Assembly (NCBI RefSeq): GCF_020268605.1
Contig: NZ_CP084222.1
Coordinates: 186,001 to 250,000 of the forward strand
Length of the DNA: 64,000 bases
Source of the DNA: Arsenophonus apicola
GTDB taxonomy: Bacteria > Pseudomonadota > Gammaproteobacteria > Enterobacterales > Enterobacteriaceae
Direction of reading: 5' to 3'
Shown: positions 1-8,457 of the stretch, piece by piece
Numbering within the stretch: position 1 is the first letter of the stretch
Layout: each line of letters opens with the position of its first letter
Made by a program: the position numbers and the translations under genes
The notes under the pieces: model-generated
Databases searched by the model: none
The model's input: only the letters and a program-made list of their open reading frames with translations
What the model was told of the DNA's origin: nothing

Positions 1-21
1 GCCATATTGAAGGATAAAAAA

Positions 22-1395
22 ATGTCAGAGCAGAGTATTATTTGGGATCTTTCCCTCATTCAAAAATATAACTATGCTGGGCCTAGGTATACCTCTTATC
101 CTACTGCGTTAGAATTTAACCACAATTATAGTGATAGTGATTTTGCTATTGCCGCTAGTCGCTATCCTGACAGACCACTGTCTCTTTATGTACATATTCC
201 GTTTTGTCATAAGCTGTGTTATTTCTGTGGTTGTAATAAGCTGGTGACTCGCCATAAACATAAAGCAGATAACTATCTGCTGGTTTTAGAAAAAGAGATC
301 ATAAAACAAGCGAGATTATTTACCAACCGAACTGTGATCCAAATGCATTGGGGCGGGGGAACACCAACTTATTTGGATAAATCCCAGCTCAGTCAACTAA
401 TGGCAATGTTAAAATCACACTTTGATTTTGCCGCTGATGCCGAAATATCAATTGAAATTGATCCGCGAGAAATAGAATTGCATGTTATTGATCATTTGCG
501 GTGTGAGGGTTTTAACCGCCTGAGTATGGGCGTGCAGGATTTTAATAAACAGGTACAACATTTAGTTAACCGTCAGCAGGATGAAGCGTTTATTTTTGCT
601 TTGATGCAACGTGCACGTGAGGTGGGGTTTAACTCTACCAGTATTGATTTAATTTATGGTTTACCTAAACAGACAGCGGAAACTTTTGCTTTTACTCTAG
701 AGCGAGTATTGGCACTTTCGCCTGATCGTTTAAGTGTCTTTAATTATGCCCATATGCCTCATCTCTTTGCTGCACAACGCAAAATTAAAACCCAGGATCT
801 ACCGACAGCAGAACAAAAACTGACTATTTTACAGCAAACGATTTTCACCTTGACACAAAATGGTTACCAATTTATTGGTATGGATCATTTTGCTAAACCT
901 AACGACGAATTGGCTATTGCACAACGTAATGGCGTCTTGCATCGTAATTTTCAGGGCTATACTACCCAGCAAAACTGTGATCTACTGGGATTGGGCGTAT
1001 CAGCAATTAGCATGTTAGGTGACCATTATGCGCAAAATCAAAAAGATTTAAGCGCTTACTATCAGGCCATTGAAAATCATCAGCATGCATTATGCAAAGG
1101 TTTATCCTTAACACAGGATGATTGTATTCGGCGTGATGTGATCAAAACTTTAATCTGTAATTTCCAGCTGGTTTATAGTGATATTGAAGATCGCTATCAA
1201 ATTGATTTCAAGGATTATTTTTTTGCAGATTTACAGTTATTACAACCGATGATAGCAGATGGCTTAGTGATTGTTGGTCAAAGAGAACTACAAATTACTG
1301 CTAAAGGCCGATTACTGATCCGAAATATATGTATGTGTTTTGATATTTATTTGCGCAACCAAATGCGTCAACGTCAATTTTCACGAGTGATTTAG
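22..1395 (+). CDS. hemN: Oxygen-independent coproporphyrinogen III oxidase
   Basis: A cytoplasmic radical-SAM enzyme that decarboxylates coproporphyrinogen III to protoporphyrinogen IX in anaerobic haem synthesis. The protein is 457 residues, the E. coli length. The cysteine cluster C62, C66, C69 and C71 (motif CHKLCYFCGC) holds the 4Fe-4S cluster and is followed by GGGTPTY, the SAM-binding glycine motif. The C-terminal HemN domain ends in QQFSRVI-like sequence. The ATG at 22 is preferred over an in-frame TTG at 7 because AAGGA lies just upstream of it and the product then starts as E. coli HemN does. It converges on glnG. Identity is near certain from whole-length similarity. Confidence 0.97.
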   Translation: MSEQSIIWDLSLIQKYNYAGPRYTSYPTALEFNHNYSDSDFAIAASRYPDRPLSLYVHIPFCHKLCYFCGCNKLVTRHKHKADNYLLVLEKEIIKQARLFTNRTVIQMHWGGGTPTYLDKSQLSQLMAMLKSHFDFAADAEISIEIDPREIELHVIDHLRCEGFNRLSMGVQDFNKQVQHLVNRQQDEAFIFALMQRAREVGFNSTSIDLIYGLPKQTAETFAFTLERVLALSPDRLSVFNYAHMPHLFAAQRKIKTQDLPTAEQKLTILQQTIFTLTQNGYQFIGMDHFAKPNDELAIAQRNGVLHRNFQGYTTQQNCDLLGLGVSAISMLGDHYAQNQKDLSAYYQAIENHQHALCKGLSLTQDDCIRRDVIKTLICNFQLVYSDIEDRYQIDFKDYFFADLQLLQPMIADGLVIVGQRELQITAKGRLLIRNICMCFDIYLRNQMRQRQFSRVI

Positions 1396-1440
1396 CAGGT
1401 TAAAGGGGATAGCATAGTTGTATATTGCAGCTCTTTTTTA

Positions 1441-2868
1441 CTAAGACATACCAAATTCTTTCAACTTACGAGTAAGAGTATTTCTCCCCCAGCCGAGTAA
1501 ACGAGCAGCCTCTTGTTTATGACCTTTGGTATAGGTTAAAGCACATTCAAGCATGGTACGTTCAATCTGCGGCAAAACTTCCTGTAGTAAATGGTGTTTA
1601 TTATTTTCGAGCGCGGTTTTTGTCCAATTAGCCAACGGATCAAGCCATTTTTTGTTATTTGTCGCTAGTGTCTTTTTAGGTGAATAAAGAAATTGTTGAT
1701 TTTGTTGCAAATCACTTGGCAGATCTTGCGGCAATATCTCTTGGCTGGAAGACATCACGGTAAGCCAGCGACAGACATTTTCTAACTGGCGCACATTACC
1801 TGACCAAGGTAAAGACATTAAGATGGTTTCGGTCTGTGGCGCCAAAATCTTGCTTTCCACACCAAGTTGTTGCGCTGTCTGGTGGAGGAAATGGCGGGCT
1901 AAAAGCGGAATATCTTCAGACCGTTCACGCAATGGTGGGAGAGGAATGCGGATGACATTGAGGCGATGAAAAAGATCTTCTCTAAATTTGCCTTCTTGTA
2001 CTAATTGTTCGAGACATTGATGGGTTGCCGCAATAATACGGACATCAACTTTAATGGGTGTATAACCACCAACCCGATAAAATTGTCCTTCAGCCAATAC
2101 GCGTAACAGGCGCGTTTGAATATCAAGTGGCATATCACCAATTTCATCGAGAAAAAGTGAACCGCCATGCGCTTGTTCGAAGCGTCCCTGTCTGACCTGA
2201 CTGGCACCCGTAAAAGCGCCTTTTTCATGACCAAATAACTCAGACTCAATCAGTTCTTTAGGAATAGCCGCCATATTTAGTGCAATAAATGGCCCAGCTG
2301 CTTTAGGGCTATGACGATGAAGCGCATCCGCAATTAACTCTTTACCAGTGCCAGACTCACCATTAATAAGTACACTAATCGAGGAGCGAGATAAACGACC
2401 AATAATTCGATAAACTTCCTGCATGGCCGGTGCTTCACCAATAATTTTGCTGACACTCGCCATCGGAGAAGTATTTGATCCAGTATTCGGTTGTTGATTG
2501 CGATAATAATTAAGTGCGCGTTTAACCAACGATATCGTTTCGTCAATATCGAAAGGTTTTGGCAAGTAATCAAAAGCACCTTGTTGATAGGCATTAACTG
2601 CCGTATTGAGATCTGAATGGGCGGTCATAATAATAATCGGTAATTTAGGATGGCTTTGTTTTAGGCGTGTCAGTAGTGTTAACCCATCGTTATCTGGCAT
2701 ATGAATATCGGAAATTAAAACATCCGGACAGGTTTTTTCTAATGCAGCTAATACACTTTGCATATCTTCAAAGCTAGTACATTCCATGCTGGCATTGTTT
2801 AATGCTCGTTCTAGAACCCAACGAATAGCCCTATCATCATCAACGATCCACACCTTACCTTTTTGCAT
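1441..2868 (-). CDS. glnG: Nitrogen regulation response regulator NtrC (NR-I)
   Basis: A sigma-54 enhancer-binding activator of nitrogen-starvation genes. It is phosphorylated by NtrB and activates glnA. Domains in order: receiver (1-120) with phosphoacceptor D54 in SDIHMPD, an AAA+ domain (about 140-380) with Walker A GESGTGKE at 169-176, the sigma-54-contacting GAFTGA loop at 216-221 and Walker B LFLDE near 237-241, and a Fis-type helix-turn-helix at the C-terminus. Length is 475 residues against 469 in E. coli. It is the last gene of glnA-glnL-glnG and starts 9 nt after the glnL stop, which suggests translational coupling. Confidence 0.98.
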   Translation of the reverse strand: MQKGKVWIVDDDRAIRWVLERALNNASMECTSFEDMQSVLAALEKTCPDVLISDIHMPDNDGLTLLTRLKQSHPKLPIIIMTAHSDLNTAVNAYQQGAFDYLPKPFDIDETISLVKRALNYYRNQQPNTGSNTSPMASVSKIIGEAPAMQEVYRIIGRLSRSSISVLINGESGTGKELIADALHRHSPKAAGPFIALNMAAIPKELIESELFGHEKGAFTGASQVRQGRFEQAHGGSLFLDEIGDMPLDIQTRLLRVLAEGQFYRVGGYTPIKVDVRIIAATHQCLEQLVQEGKFREDLFHRLNVIRIPLPPLRERSEDIPLLARHFLHQTAQQLGVESKILAPQTETILMSLPWSGNVRQLENVCRWLTVMSSSQEILPQDLPSDLQQNQQFLYSPKKTLATNNKKWLDPLANWTKTALENNKHHLLQEVLPQIERTMLECALTYTKGHKQEAARLLGWGRNTLTRKLKEFGMS

Positions 2869-2877
2869 ATCAGTTAC

Positions 2878-3921
2878 CTAATTCTTAATAGGAAGATAAA
2901 TCGAAAATTGCGTATGGCCAGGCCAACTGGAAAATTCGATCCGACCTGCGTGCTGGTCAATAATAATATTTTGCACAATTGAAAGTCCTAAACCATTGCC
3001 ACCCTGACGATGGCTTACTGTGAGATAGAATAGCGTATCTTGTATCTGTGATGGAATGCCAGGACCATTATCTTCAATATCAATACGAGCGGCAAGTCGA
3101 TACGTTTTTCCCTGTAATGTCGTTTGAAATGCAGTGCGAGTCCGTATAGTCAAGGTTCCGCCATTTTCTTCCATTGCTTGTATCGCGTTTTGACTTAAAT
3201 TAAGTAACACTTGTTCAATTTGTTCGGGATAGTGTGGAAATTCAGGTAAACTAGGATCATAGTCTTTTATTAATTTAATATTTTTCGGTAGCGTCAGTGA
3301 TATTAAGTGGTAAGTACGCTCAATTACCTGATGGATACTCTGTGTTGTTTTTGCGCCTTGGTGTTGAGGGCCAAGTAGACGATCAACTAGATTGCGTAGG
3401 CGATCGGCTTGCTCAATAATAACTTCGGTATATTCCAACTGTTCAGAATTAGAAAGGGTTTTGGCTAACAGCTGAGCTGCGCCACGTAAACCGCCTAACG
3501 GGTTTTTTATTTCATGGGCTAAAGTTCGGATTAAGTCACGTGATAGTATTTGTAATGATTGTTCTTGCTCGATACGGCGATAGTAATTGACCGGCGAAAA
3601 TTCTAATAAAATAAAACAGGGTGAAATAGGCTGTGCACTGATAGTTACGATATAAGAGTGATTATTGATAACCAGAGTGGCTTCATTATCGGTAAAACTT
3701 AGATTTTTTTTTATTTTTTTCTGCATTAAATCCATATTAAGCGAACAATAATCAAAAAGTACCGGGAGCGGTGTTCCCAGCAATTTTCTTGGGCTAGCTA
3801 AAAAAAATTGGCGGCTAGCATGATTAGCGTAATGGACGATGAGTTTATGATCCAGTAATAGAATATTATGTAATAAGCAATCTAAAATATGATCGGCAAT
3901 TGGTAAATTATCAATTTTCAC
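2878..3921 (-). CDS. glnL: Nitrogen sensor histidine kinase/phosphatase NtrB (NR-II)
   Basis: A cytosolic sensor kinase that phosphorylates NtrC when nitrogen is scarce and dephosphorylates it, with PII, when nitrogen is plentiful. The protein is 347 residues with an N-terminal PAS domain (about 10-115), the dimerisation/phosphoacceptor motif HEIKNPLGG with H136, and a C-terminal HATPase domain with N-box NLSQNAIQA and G-boxes DNGPGI and GGNGLGL. No membrane segment is visible, as expected for NtrB. It lies between glnA and glnG on the same strand. A terminator-like hairpin between glnA and glnL probably lowers its expression relative to glnA. Confidence 0.98.
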   Translation of the reverse strand: MKIDNLPIADHILDCLLHNILLLDHKLIVHYANHASRQFFLASPRKLLGTPLPVLFDYCSLNMDLMQKKIKKNLSFTDNEATLVINNHSYIVTISAQPISPCFILLEFSPVNYYRRIEQEQSLQILSRDLIRTLAHEIKNPLGGLRGAAQLLAKTLSNSEQLEYTEVIIEQADRLRNLVDRLLGPQHQGAKTTQSIHQVIERTYHLISLTLPKNIKLIKDYDPSLPEFPHYPEQIEQVLLNLSQNAIQAMEENGGTLTIRTRTAFQTTLQGKTYRLAARIDIEDNGPGIPSQIQDTLFYLTVSHRQGGNGLGLSIVQNIIIDQHAGRIEFSSWPGHTQFSIYLPIKN

Positions 3922-4002
3922 TAAGTTCTACTCCTGCACCTTTTTAGTGCATATTAACATATTTGAGTATAAACCAGGCGTTTTTGTTCAATAATTATGC
4001 AG

Positions 4003-4027
4003 AAAAAACCTCATCAAAAGATGAGGT
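4003..4027 (-). terminator. Intrinsic terminator/attenuator between glnA and glnL
   Basis: Read on the minus strand, an 8-bp stem ACCTCATC/GATGAGGT with a TTTT loop is followed directly by a run of six T. It lies about 40 nt beyond the glnA stop. In E. coli the glnA-glnLG interval also carries a partial terminator that limits readthrough, so an attenuating role is expected here. Confidence 0.8.
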
Positions 4028-4068
4028 AAATGTGACACAACAAAAAATACTCAGCGGAGAATGGCTTA

Positions 4069-5478
4069 TCAAACGCTGTAGTACATTTCGAACTCTAATG
4101 GATGAGGTGCCATCTGAATACGTTGAACATCATTTTTTAATAAGTTGATATACGAGTCTATCGTTTCATCAGTAAATACTTCACCACGTTTCAAAAATTG
4201 ACGATCAACAGCCAACGCCTGTAGGGCTTCTTCCAGTGAACTGGCAACTGTTGGGATCTCTTGTGCTTCTTCCGCAGGTAAATCATATAAATTTTTATCC
4301 ATCGCTTCGCCAGGATGAATTTTATTCATTATTCCATCGAGACCTGCCATTAATTGTGCTGCAAAGGCTAGATAAGGATTGGCTGCCGGATCAGGAAAAC
4401 GAACTTCAATACGTGATGCTCTGGGATTGGCGACGATTGGAATGCGAATAGAAGCTGAACGGTTACGGGCAGAATAAGCCAACATTACCGGCGCTTCGAA
4501 ACCAGGTACCAAACGTTTATAAGAATTGGTGGTTGGATTAGTAAATGCATTCAAAGCACGTGCATGTTTGATAATACCGCCAATATAATAAAGTGCTATT
4601 TCAGACAACCCGCCATACTTATCACCGGCAAACAAGTTGGTGCCGTTTTTTTCCAGCGACATATGACAATGCATGCCAGAGCCGTTATCACCGACGAGTG
4701 GTTTTGGCATAAATGTCGCTGTTTTGCCAAAAGAATGGGCAATATTATGTACTACATATTTGTATATTTGTGTTTCATCGGCTTTTTTAGTCATGGTATT
4801 AAAACGGGTAGCGACCTCGTTTTGACCTGCGGTGGCAACTTCATGATGGTGTGCTTCGACAATTAATCCCATTTTCTCCATGGTGGAACACATGGCGGAG
4901 CGCATATTTTGTGAAGAATCAACGGGTGGAACAGGAAAATACCCCCCTTTAACGCTTGGCCGATGTCCTTTATTACCCTCTTCATATTGTGCGCCGGAAT
5001 TCCAGGCTGCTTCGATATCATCGATATGGTAATAAGCACCAGAAATATGGTTGCCAAAGCGAATATCATCAAATACAAAGAATTCAGGTTCAGGGCCAAA
5101 TAAAACTTTATCAGCAATACCGCTGCTACATAAGAAATTTTCGGCGCGTTTAGAAATTGAACGTGGATCGCGTTGATAACCCTGATGGGTATTCGGTTCT
5201 AAGATATCACAGCGAATAATTAGGGTTGAATCACTAAAAAAAGGATCTAGTACTGCCGTCTCGGGATCAGGCATAAGCATCATATCTGATTCATTGATTC
5301 CTTTCCAACCGGCAATAGACGAGCCGTCAAACATTTTTCCCTCTTCGAAGAAATCTTCGTTGATTTGGTGAGCAGGAATAGTGATATGTTGCTCTTTACC
5401 TCTGGTATCGGTAAAGCGTAGATCAATATATTTAACATGCTGCTCTTTTATCATGGATAAAACATGCTCAACAGACAT
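4069..5478 (-). CDS. glnA: Glutamine synthetase, type I
   Basis: Makes glutamine from glutamate, ammonia and ATP; it is the main entry point for ammonium and works as a dodecamer in the cytoplasm. Length is 469 residues, identical to E. coli. Visible family motifs include FDGSSIAGW near the N-terminus, the ATP-binding KPLVGDNGSGMH, the NRSASIRIP segment and the adenylylation site NLYDLP with Y398, which implies control by GlnE. An AGGAG ribosome site precedes the ATG. Upstream are a sigma-54 promoter and two NtrC sites. The upstream neighbour here is argE, not typA as in E. coli. Confidence 0.99.
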   Translation of the reverse strand: MSVEHVLSMIKEQHVKYIDLRFTDTRGKEQHITIPAHQINEDFFEEGKMFDGSSIAGWKGINESDMMLMPDPETAVLDPFFSDSTLIIRCDILEPNTHQGYQRDPRSISKRAENFLCSSGIADKVLFGPEPEFFVFDDIRFGNHISGAYYHIDDIEAAWNSGAQYEEGNKGHRPSVKGGYFPVPPVDSSQNMRSAMCSTMEKMGLIVEAHHHEVATAGQNEVATRFNTMTKKADETQIYKYVVHNIAHSFGKTATFMPKPLVGDNGSGMHCHMSLEKNGTNLFAGDKYGGLSEIALYYIGGIIKHARALNAFTNPTTNSYKRLVPGFEAPVMLAYSARNRSASIRIPIVANPRASRIEVRFPDPAANPYLAFAAQLMAGLDGIMNKIHPGEAMDKNLYDLPAEEAQEIPTVASSLEEALQALAVDRQFLKRGEVFTDETIDSYINLLKNDVQRIQMAPHPLEFEMYYSV

Positions 5479-5553
5479 AAAGCTTCTCCTGATTGGATCC
5501 TGTTTTGAACGATAGCGCCAAAAAGTTTTATTAAAATTGGTTAATTATTTATT

Positions 5554-5571
5554 AAGCGAAAATCATGCCAA
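5554..5571 (-). promoter_or_regulatory. Sigma-54 promoter of glnA (glnAp2-like)
   Basis: On the minus strand the sequence TTGGCATGATTTTCGCTT has GG and GC spaced as in the -24/-12 consensus. It differs by only a few bases from E. coli glnAp2 as I recall it. It sits about 75 nt upstream of the glnA start and downstream of two NtrC palindromes, the layout of a classical enhancer-driven nitrogen promoter. Confidence 0.85.
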
Positions 5572-5642
5572 ATTATTTATAACCTAGAATAAATGCTTTT
5601 TGAATGATTTATTAATAAATAATCATAAATTCAATAGTAATT

Positions 5643-5659
5643 TGCACTATTTAAGTGCA
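5643..5659. promoter_or_regulatory. NtrC-binding site (proximal)
   Basis: A 17-nt palindrome TGCACTATTTAAGTGCA that fits the NtrC consensus TGCAC-N-GTGCA. It lies about 75 nt upstream of the sigma-54 promoter. Together with the site at 5676-5692 it forms the glnA enhancer. Confidence 0.8.
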
Positions 5660-5675
5660 TTTAAGGTACTTTAAA

Positions 5676-5692
5676 AGCACAATAATGGTGCA
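5676..5692. promoter_or_regulatory. NtrC-binding site (distal)
   Basis: The sequence AGCACAATAATGGTGCA is a near palindrome that fits the NtrC consensus. Its centre is 33 bp from that of the proximal site, about three helical turns, so two NtrC dimers could bind cooperatively on one DNA face. Confidence 0.8.
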
Positions 5693-5723
5693 ATCAACAA
5701 GAGGAACACTGAGATTATTTTCT

Positions 5724-6896
5724 TTAATTTCCTATTTGTCGGTTATTTTTTAAACAAAAATGGGATATCATTTGTGATAGTAATGCAATTGTCGGTTTAA
5801 TATATTTAATTTCAATAAATTCATCAGGTTGATGCGCTTGCTCTATCGAACCAGGCCCTAATATTAATGTTGGACAGCGTGTTTGAATAAAAGGCGCTTC
5901 GGTGCAGTAATTAACGTTTTGCGCTTTCTGATTTAATAAATTTTCAATTATTTTCACCATCTTATGATTGATTGGGCATTCAAAACCTGGAATTGGAGGA
6001 TGTAGTTCCTTGATAATTAAGCGATCTGGCCAACGATGCTTAATTGGTTTAAGTGCGGCCTGCAACAATTCATCCAAATTTTGTAGTGACAGACCAGGTA
6101 GTGGGCGTATATCGATGTGTAATTCACAACAGCCACAAATTCGATTCACTGCATCCCCGCCATGAATATGTCCAAAATTCATTGTTGGATAGGGAATAAC
6201 AAATGCCTCGTGGTGATAATCAGTTTTTAATCTATTTCTCAGTAAGATTAACTGACTAATGGTTTCATGCATCAATTCAATTGCATTAACACCCTGCGCA
6301 GGATCACTAGAATGGCCTGATTGGCCAATAATACGAATGGCATTGGCAATATGCCCCTTATGAGCGCGAATGGGTCGCAGTGAAGTTGGCTCGCCAATAA
6401 TCGCCAATTCAGGTTGAATTTCAGCAGTTGTGGCAAAATAACGCGCGCCGGCCATGGTGGTTTCTTCATCAGCAGTTGCCAAAATATAGATAGGATGCTG
6501 TAACTGATGAATATCAATATTGCGTAAGGCATCAATAATAAAAGCGAAAAATCCTTTCATATCCGCGCTGCCTAAACCATATAACTTATTGCTATATTCC
6601 GTTAATTGGAAAGGATCTTTTGTCCAGCGGCCATCATCATAAGGAACCGTATCAGTATGCCCACAGAGTAGTAATCCCCCCTCTCCTTGGCCAAAAGTAG
6701 CCAGTAAATTGAATTTATGCCGGGTTTCTGGCACAGGTTGAATGGTTATTTTTCCACCTAGCGTTGTTAGCCATTCTGCTAGTAGATTAATTAATGCTTT
6801 ATTACTTTGATCGCGTCTTGCATCGACAGAACTAATTGATGGTATAGCAATTAATTGACGGTATAACTCGATAAATGTTGGGAGTTTCGCTTTCAC
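5724..6896 (-). CDS. argE: Acetylornithine deacetylase
   Basis: Hydrolyses N-acetylornithine to ornithine and acetate in arginine synthesis; a cytoplasmic M20-family metallohydrolase. The predicted metal ligands and catalytic residues are all present: H80 and D82 (GHTDTVPYDD), D112 (GSADMKG), E144/E145 (ADEETT) and H355 (AHQPDEF). Length is 390 residues against 383 in E. coli. In E. coli argE is divergent from argCBH, but here no argC, argB or argH follows upstream. The protein itself looks intact. ArgE can act on other N-acylated substrates, so it may survive without the rest of the local cluster. Confidence 0.97.
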   Translation of the reverse strand: MKAKLPTFIELYRQLIAIPSISSVDARRDQSNKALINLLAEWLTTLGGKITIQPVPETRHKFNLLATFGQGEGGLLLCGHTDTVPYDDGRWTKDPFQLTEYSNKLYGLGSADMKGFFAFIIDALRNIDIHQLQHPIYILATADEETTMAGARYFATTAEIQPELAIIGEPTSLRPIRAHKGHIANAIRIIGQSGHSSDPAQGVNAIELMHETISQLILLRNRLKTDYHHEAFVIPYPTMNFGHIHGGDAVNRICGCCELHIDIRPLPGLSLQNLDELLQAALKPIKHRWPDRLIIKELHPPIPGFECPINHKMVKIIENLLNQKAQNVNYCTEAPFIQTRCPTLILGPGSIEQAHQPDEFIEIKYIKPTIALLSQMISHFCLKNNRQIGN

Positions 6897-6919
6897 GGCA
6901 GCCAGCCTTAATGACTAAA

Positions 6920-6958
6920 ATTTCAATACTCATACATTTCTTTGAATAAAAATACAGT
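6920..6958. promoter_or_regulatory. Tandem ArgR operator (two ARG boxes)
   Basis: The box at 6941-6958 contains TGAATAAAAATACA, one mismatch from the core TGAAT-4-ATTCA. The adjacent 18-mer at 6920-6937 is a weaker match (TCAAT-4-ATACA). They are separated by exactly 3 bp, the spacing typical of ArgR operators. The pair lies 24-62 nt upstream of argE, which implies arginine repression of argE is retained. Confidence 0.6.
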
Positions 6959-7476
6959 AATCAATGTTAGTTCAGTGTACAAGAATTATTAAGCAGAATA
7001 TTAATGATACTAATTTTTTCTTTAATCAATAACCACCATATGGAACAGGATAAAGGAAAATTGATACTGTAAAGGAGCGTTGATTAATATTTTTTGCTCT
7101 AAAGATTTTATTTAAGGATAGAAAATATTTGCTATAACATATTAATATTTATGATAAAATAGTTATCGTAATAAGTCGATTTAAATTAAGCTATGACCAC
7201 TAATTTGAGCATAAAAGTTCAGAAAAGTCTTTATCGGTGATGTCTACAATTGATGCTTAGTGAGCCTGACTATTTTGTAACTTTGAAGTTGAAGCTGTGG
7301 TTTATGGTCGTAAGTTAGTTATGCCATTTTAGCTACTTAGTAAAATCAGTCATTGGCGATAAACAACTCGCCGTGCAAGCGTTTAATTTCATCATTTTTG
7401 TCTATGAATTATAAAAATAAATTTTATTGCTGAATTTTTTCGTTGATAGGAAAATTGGATCCATTATGATGAATGG

Positions 7477-7491
7477 ATAGGTTGATTCTAT
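7477..7491. promoter_or_regulatory. OxyR-like half operator upstream of oxyR
   Basis: The sequence ATAG-GTTGATT-CTAT fits one half (ATAG-N7-CTAT) of the four-element OxyR site. It ends 28 nt before the oxyR start, a position consistent with autoregulation. I could not find a convincing second half at the expected 7-nt spacing. Confidence 0.45.
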
Positions 7492-7519
7492 CAAATTTCT
7501 ATTTAGGGAAGGAGTAGGC

Positions 7520-8422
7520 ATGAATATTCGTGATTTGGAGTACCTTGTTGCATTAGCTGAGCATAAACATTTTCGGCGTGCTGCAGATGCCTGCCATGTT
7601 AGTCAACCAACCCTAAGCGGTCAAATTCGTAAATTAGAAGACGATTTAGGGGTTATGTTGTTAGAACGAACAAGCCGAAAGGTTCTGTTTACTCAGCAGG
7701 GATTATTGTTAGTTGAACAAGCTAGAACAGTATTGCGAGAAGTTAAGATATTGCAGGAAATGGCTTCCTTGCAAGGTGAAAGCATGTCAGGCCCTTTACA
7801 CATAGGATTAATTCCTACCATCGGCCCTTATCTTTTGCCTCACATTATTCCAGAGTTACACCGTTTATTTCCTAAATTGGAAATGTATTTACATGAAGCA
7901 CAAACACACCATCTGTTAGCGCAATTAAATAATGGCAAACTGGATTGTGCTATATTAGCGCAAGTGAAAGAAACCGAAGCTTTTATTGAAATTCCTCTCT
8001 ATGAGGAACCTATGCGATTAGCCATTTATGAAGGGCATCCATGGTTCAATCGTAAAGAAATTGAAATGCACGAGCTTGTCGGGCAGAAATTACTTATGTT
8101 GGAAGATGGTCACTGTTTGCGTGATCAAGCGATGGGATATTGTTTTCAGGTTGGAGCCAAAGATGATACCCACTTTCGTGCCACCAGTTTGGAGACATTA
8201 CGTAACATGGTGGCAGCCGGCAGTGGTATCACACTCTTGCCAGATTTATCTGTACCGAAAGAGATAAAACGTGATGGCGTCTACTATCTTGATTGTATTA
8301 ACCCTGTTCCTTCACGTTCGGTTGTTTTAGTTTATCGTCCTGGTTCACCACTTAGAAGTTGTCATGAACAATTTGCTGAGGCAATACGTAAACAAATGCA
8401 GCGATACTATAGTAAAAATTAA
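7520..8422 (+). CDS. oxyR: Hydrogen-peroxide-sensing LysR-type regulator OxyR
   Basis: Activates peroxide-defence genes when an intramolecular disulphide forms. The protein is 300 residues (305 in E. coli). The N-terminal winged helix-turn-helix (about 1-60) contains RRAADACHVSQPTLSGQIRKLE. The redox pair C199 and C208 is in place within HCLRDQAMGYC, matching E. coli numbering. AAGGAG precedes the ATG by 7 nt. It is convergent with sthA (35 nt between stops), as in E. coli. The sRNA gene oxyS, normally divergent from oxyR, was not found. Confidence 0.98.
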   Translation: MNIRDLEYLVALAEHKHFRRAADACHVSQPTLSGQIRKLEDDLGVMLLERTSRKVLFTQQGLLLVEQARTVLREVKILQEMASLQGESMSGPLHIGLIPTIGPYLLPHIIPELHRLFPKLEMYLHEAQTHHLLAQLNNGKLDCAILAQVKETEAFIEIPLYEEPMRLAIYEGHPWFNRKEIEMHELVGQKLLMLEDGHCLRDQAMGYCFQVGAKDDTHFRATSLETLRNMVAAGSGITLLPDLSVPKEIKRDGVYYLDCINPVPSRSVVLVYRPGSPLRSCHEQFAEAIRKQMQRYYSKN

Positions 8423-8457
8423 TTGTTTACTTACTACTAATATTGGGAGCTATTTGT

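Larger units (their letters stand above)
6897..7519. other. Gene-less interval where argCBH stands in E. coli
   Basis: A 623-nt AT-rich stretch between divergent argE and oxyR. I see no open frame of useful length and no recognisable fragment of argC, argB, argH or oxyS. It holds a double ArgR box next to argE and an OxyR-like palindrome next to oxyR. The stretch about 7240-7400 is somewhat less AT-rich than its surroundings and may be decayed coding sequence, but I could not assign it. Confidence 0.7.

Noticed and set aside
3963..4148. Plus-strand 61-codon frame over the glnA-glnL interval
   Set aside because: It overlaps the glnA 3' end antisense and the terminator hairpin, and it has no ribosome site.
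7200..7519. oxyS sRNA gene divergent from oxyR
   Set aside because: No sequence resembling OxyS or its terminator was found in the interval.
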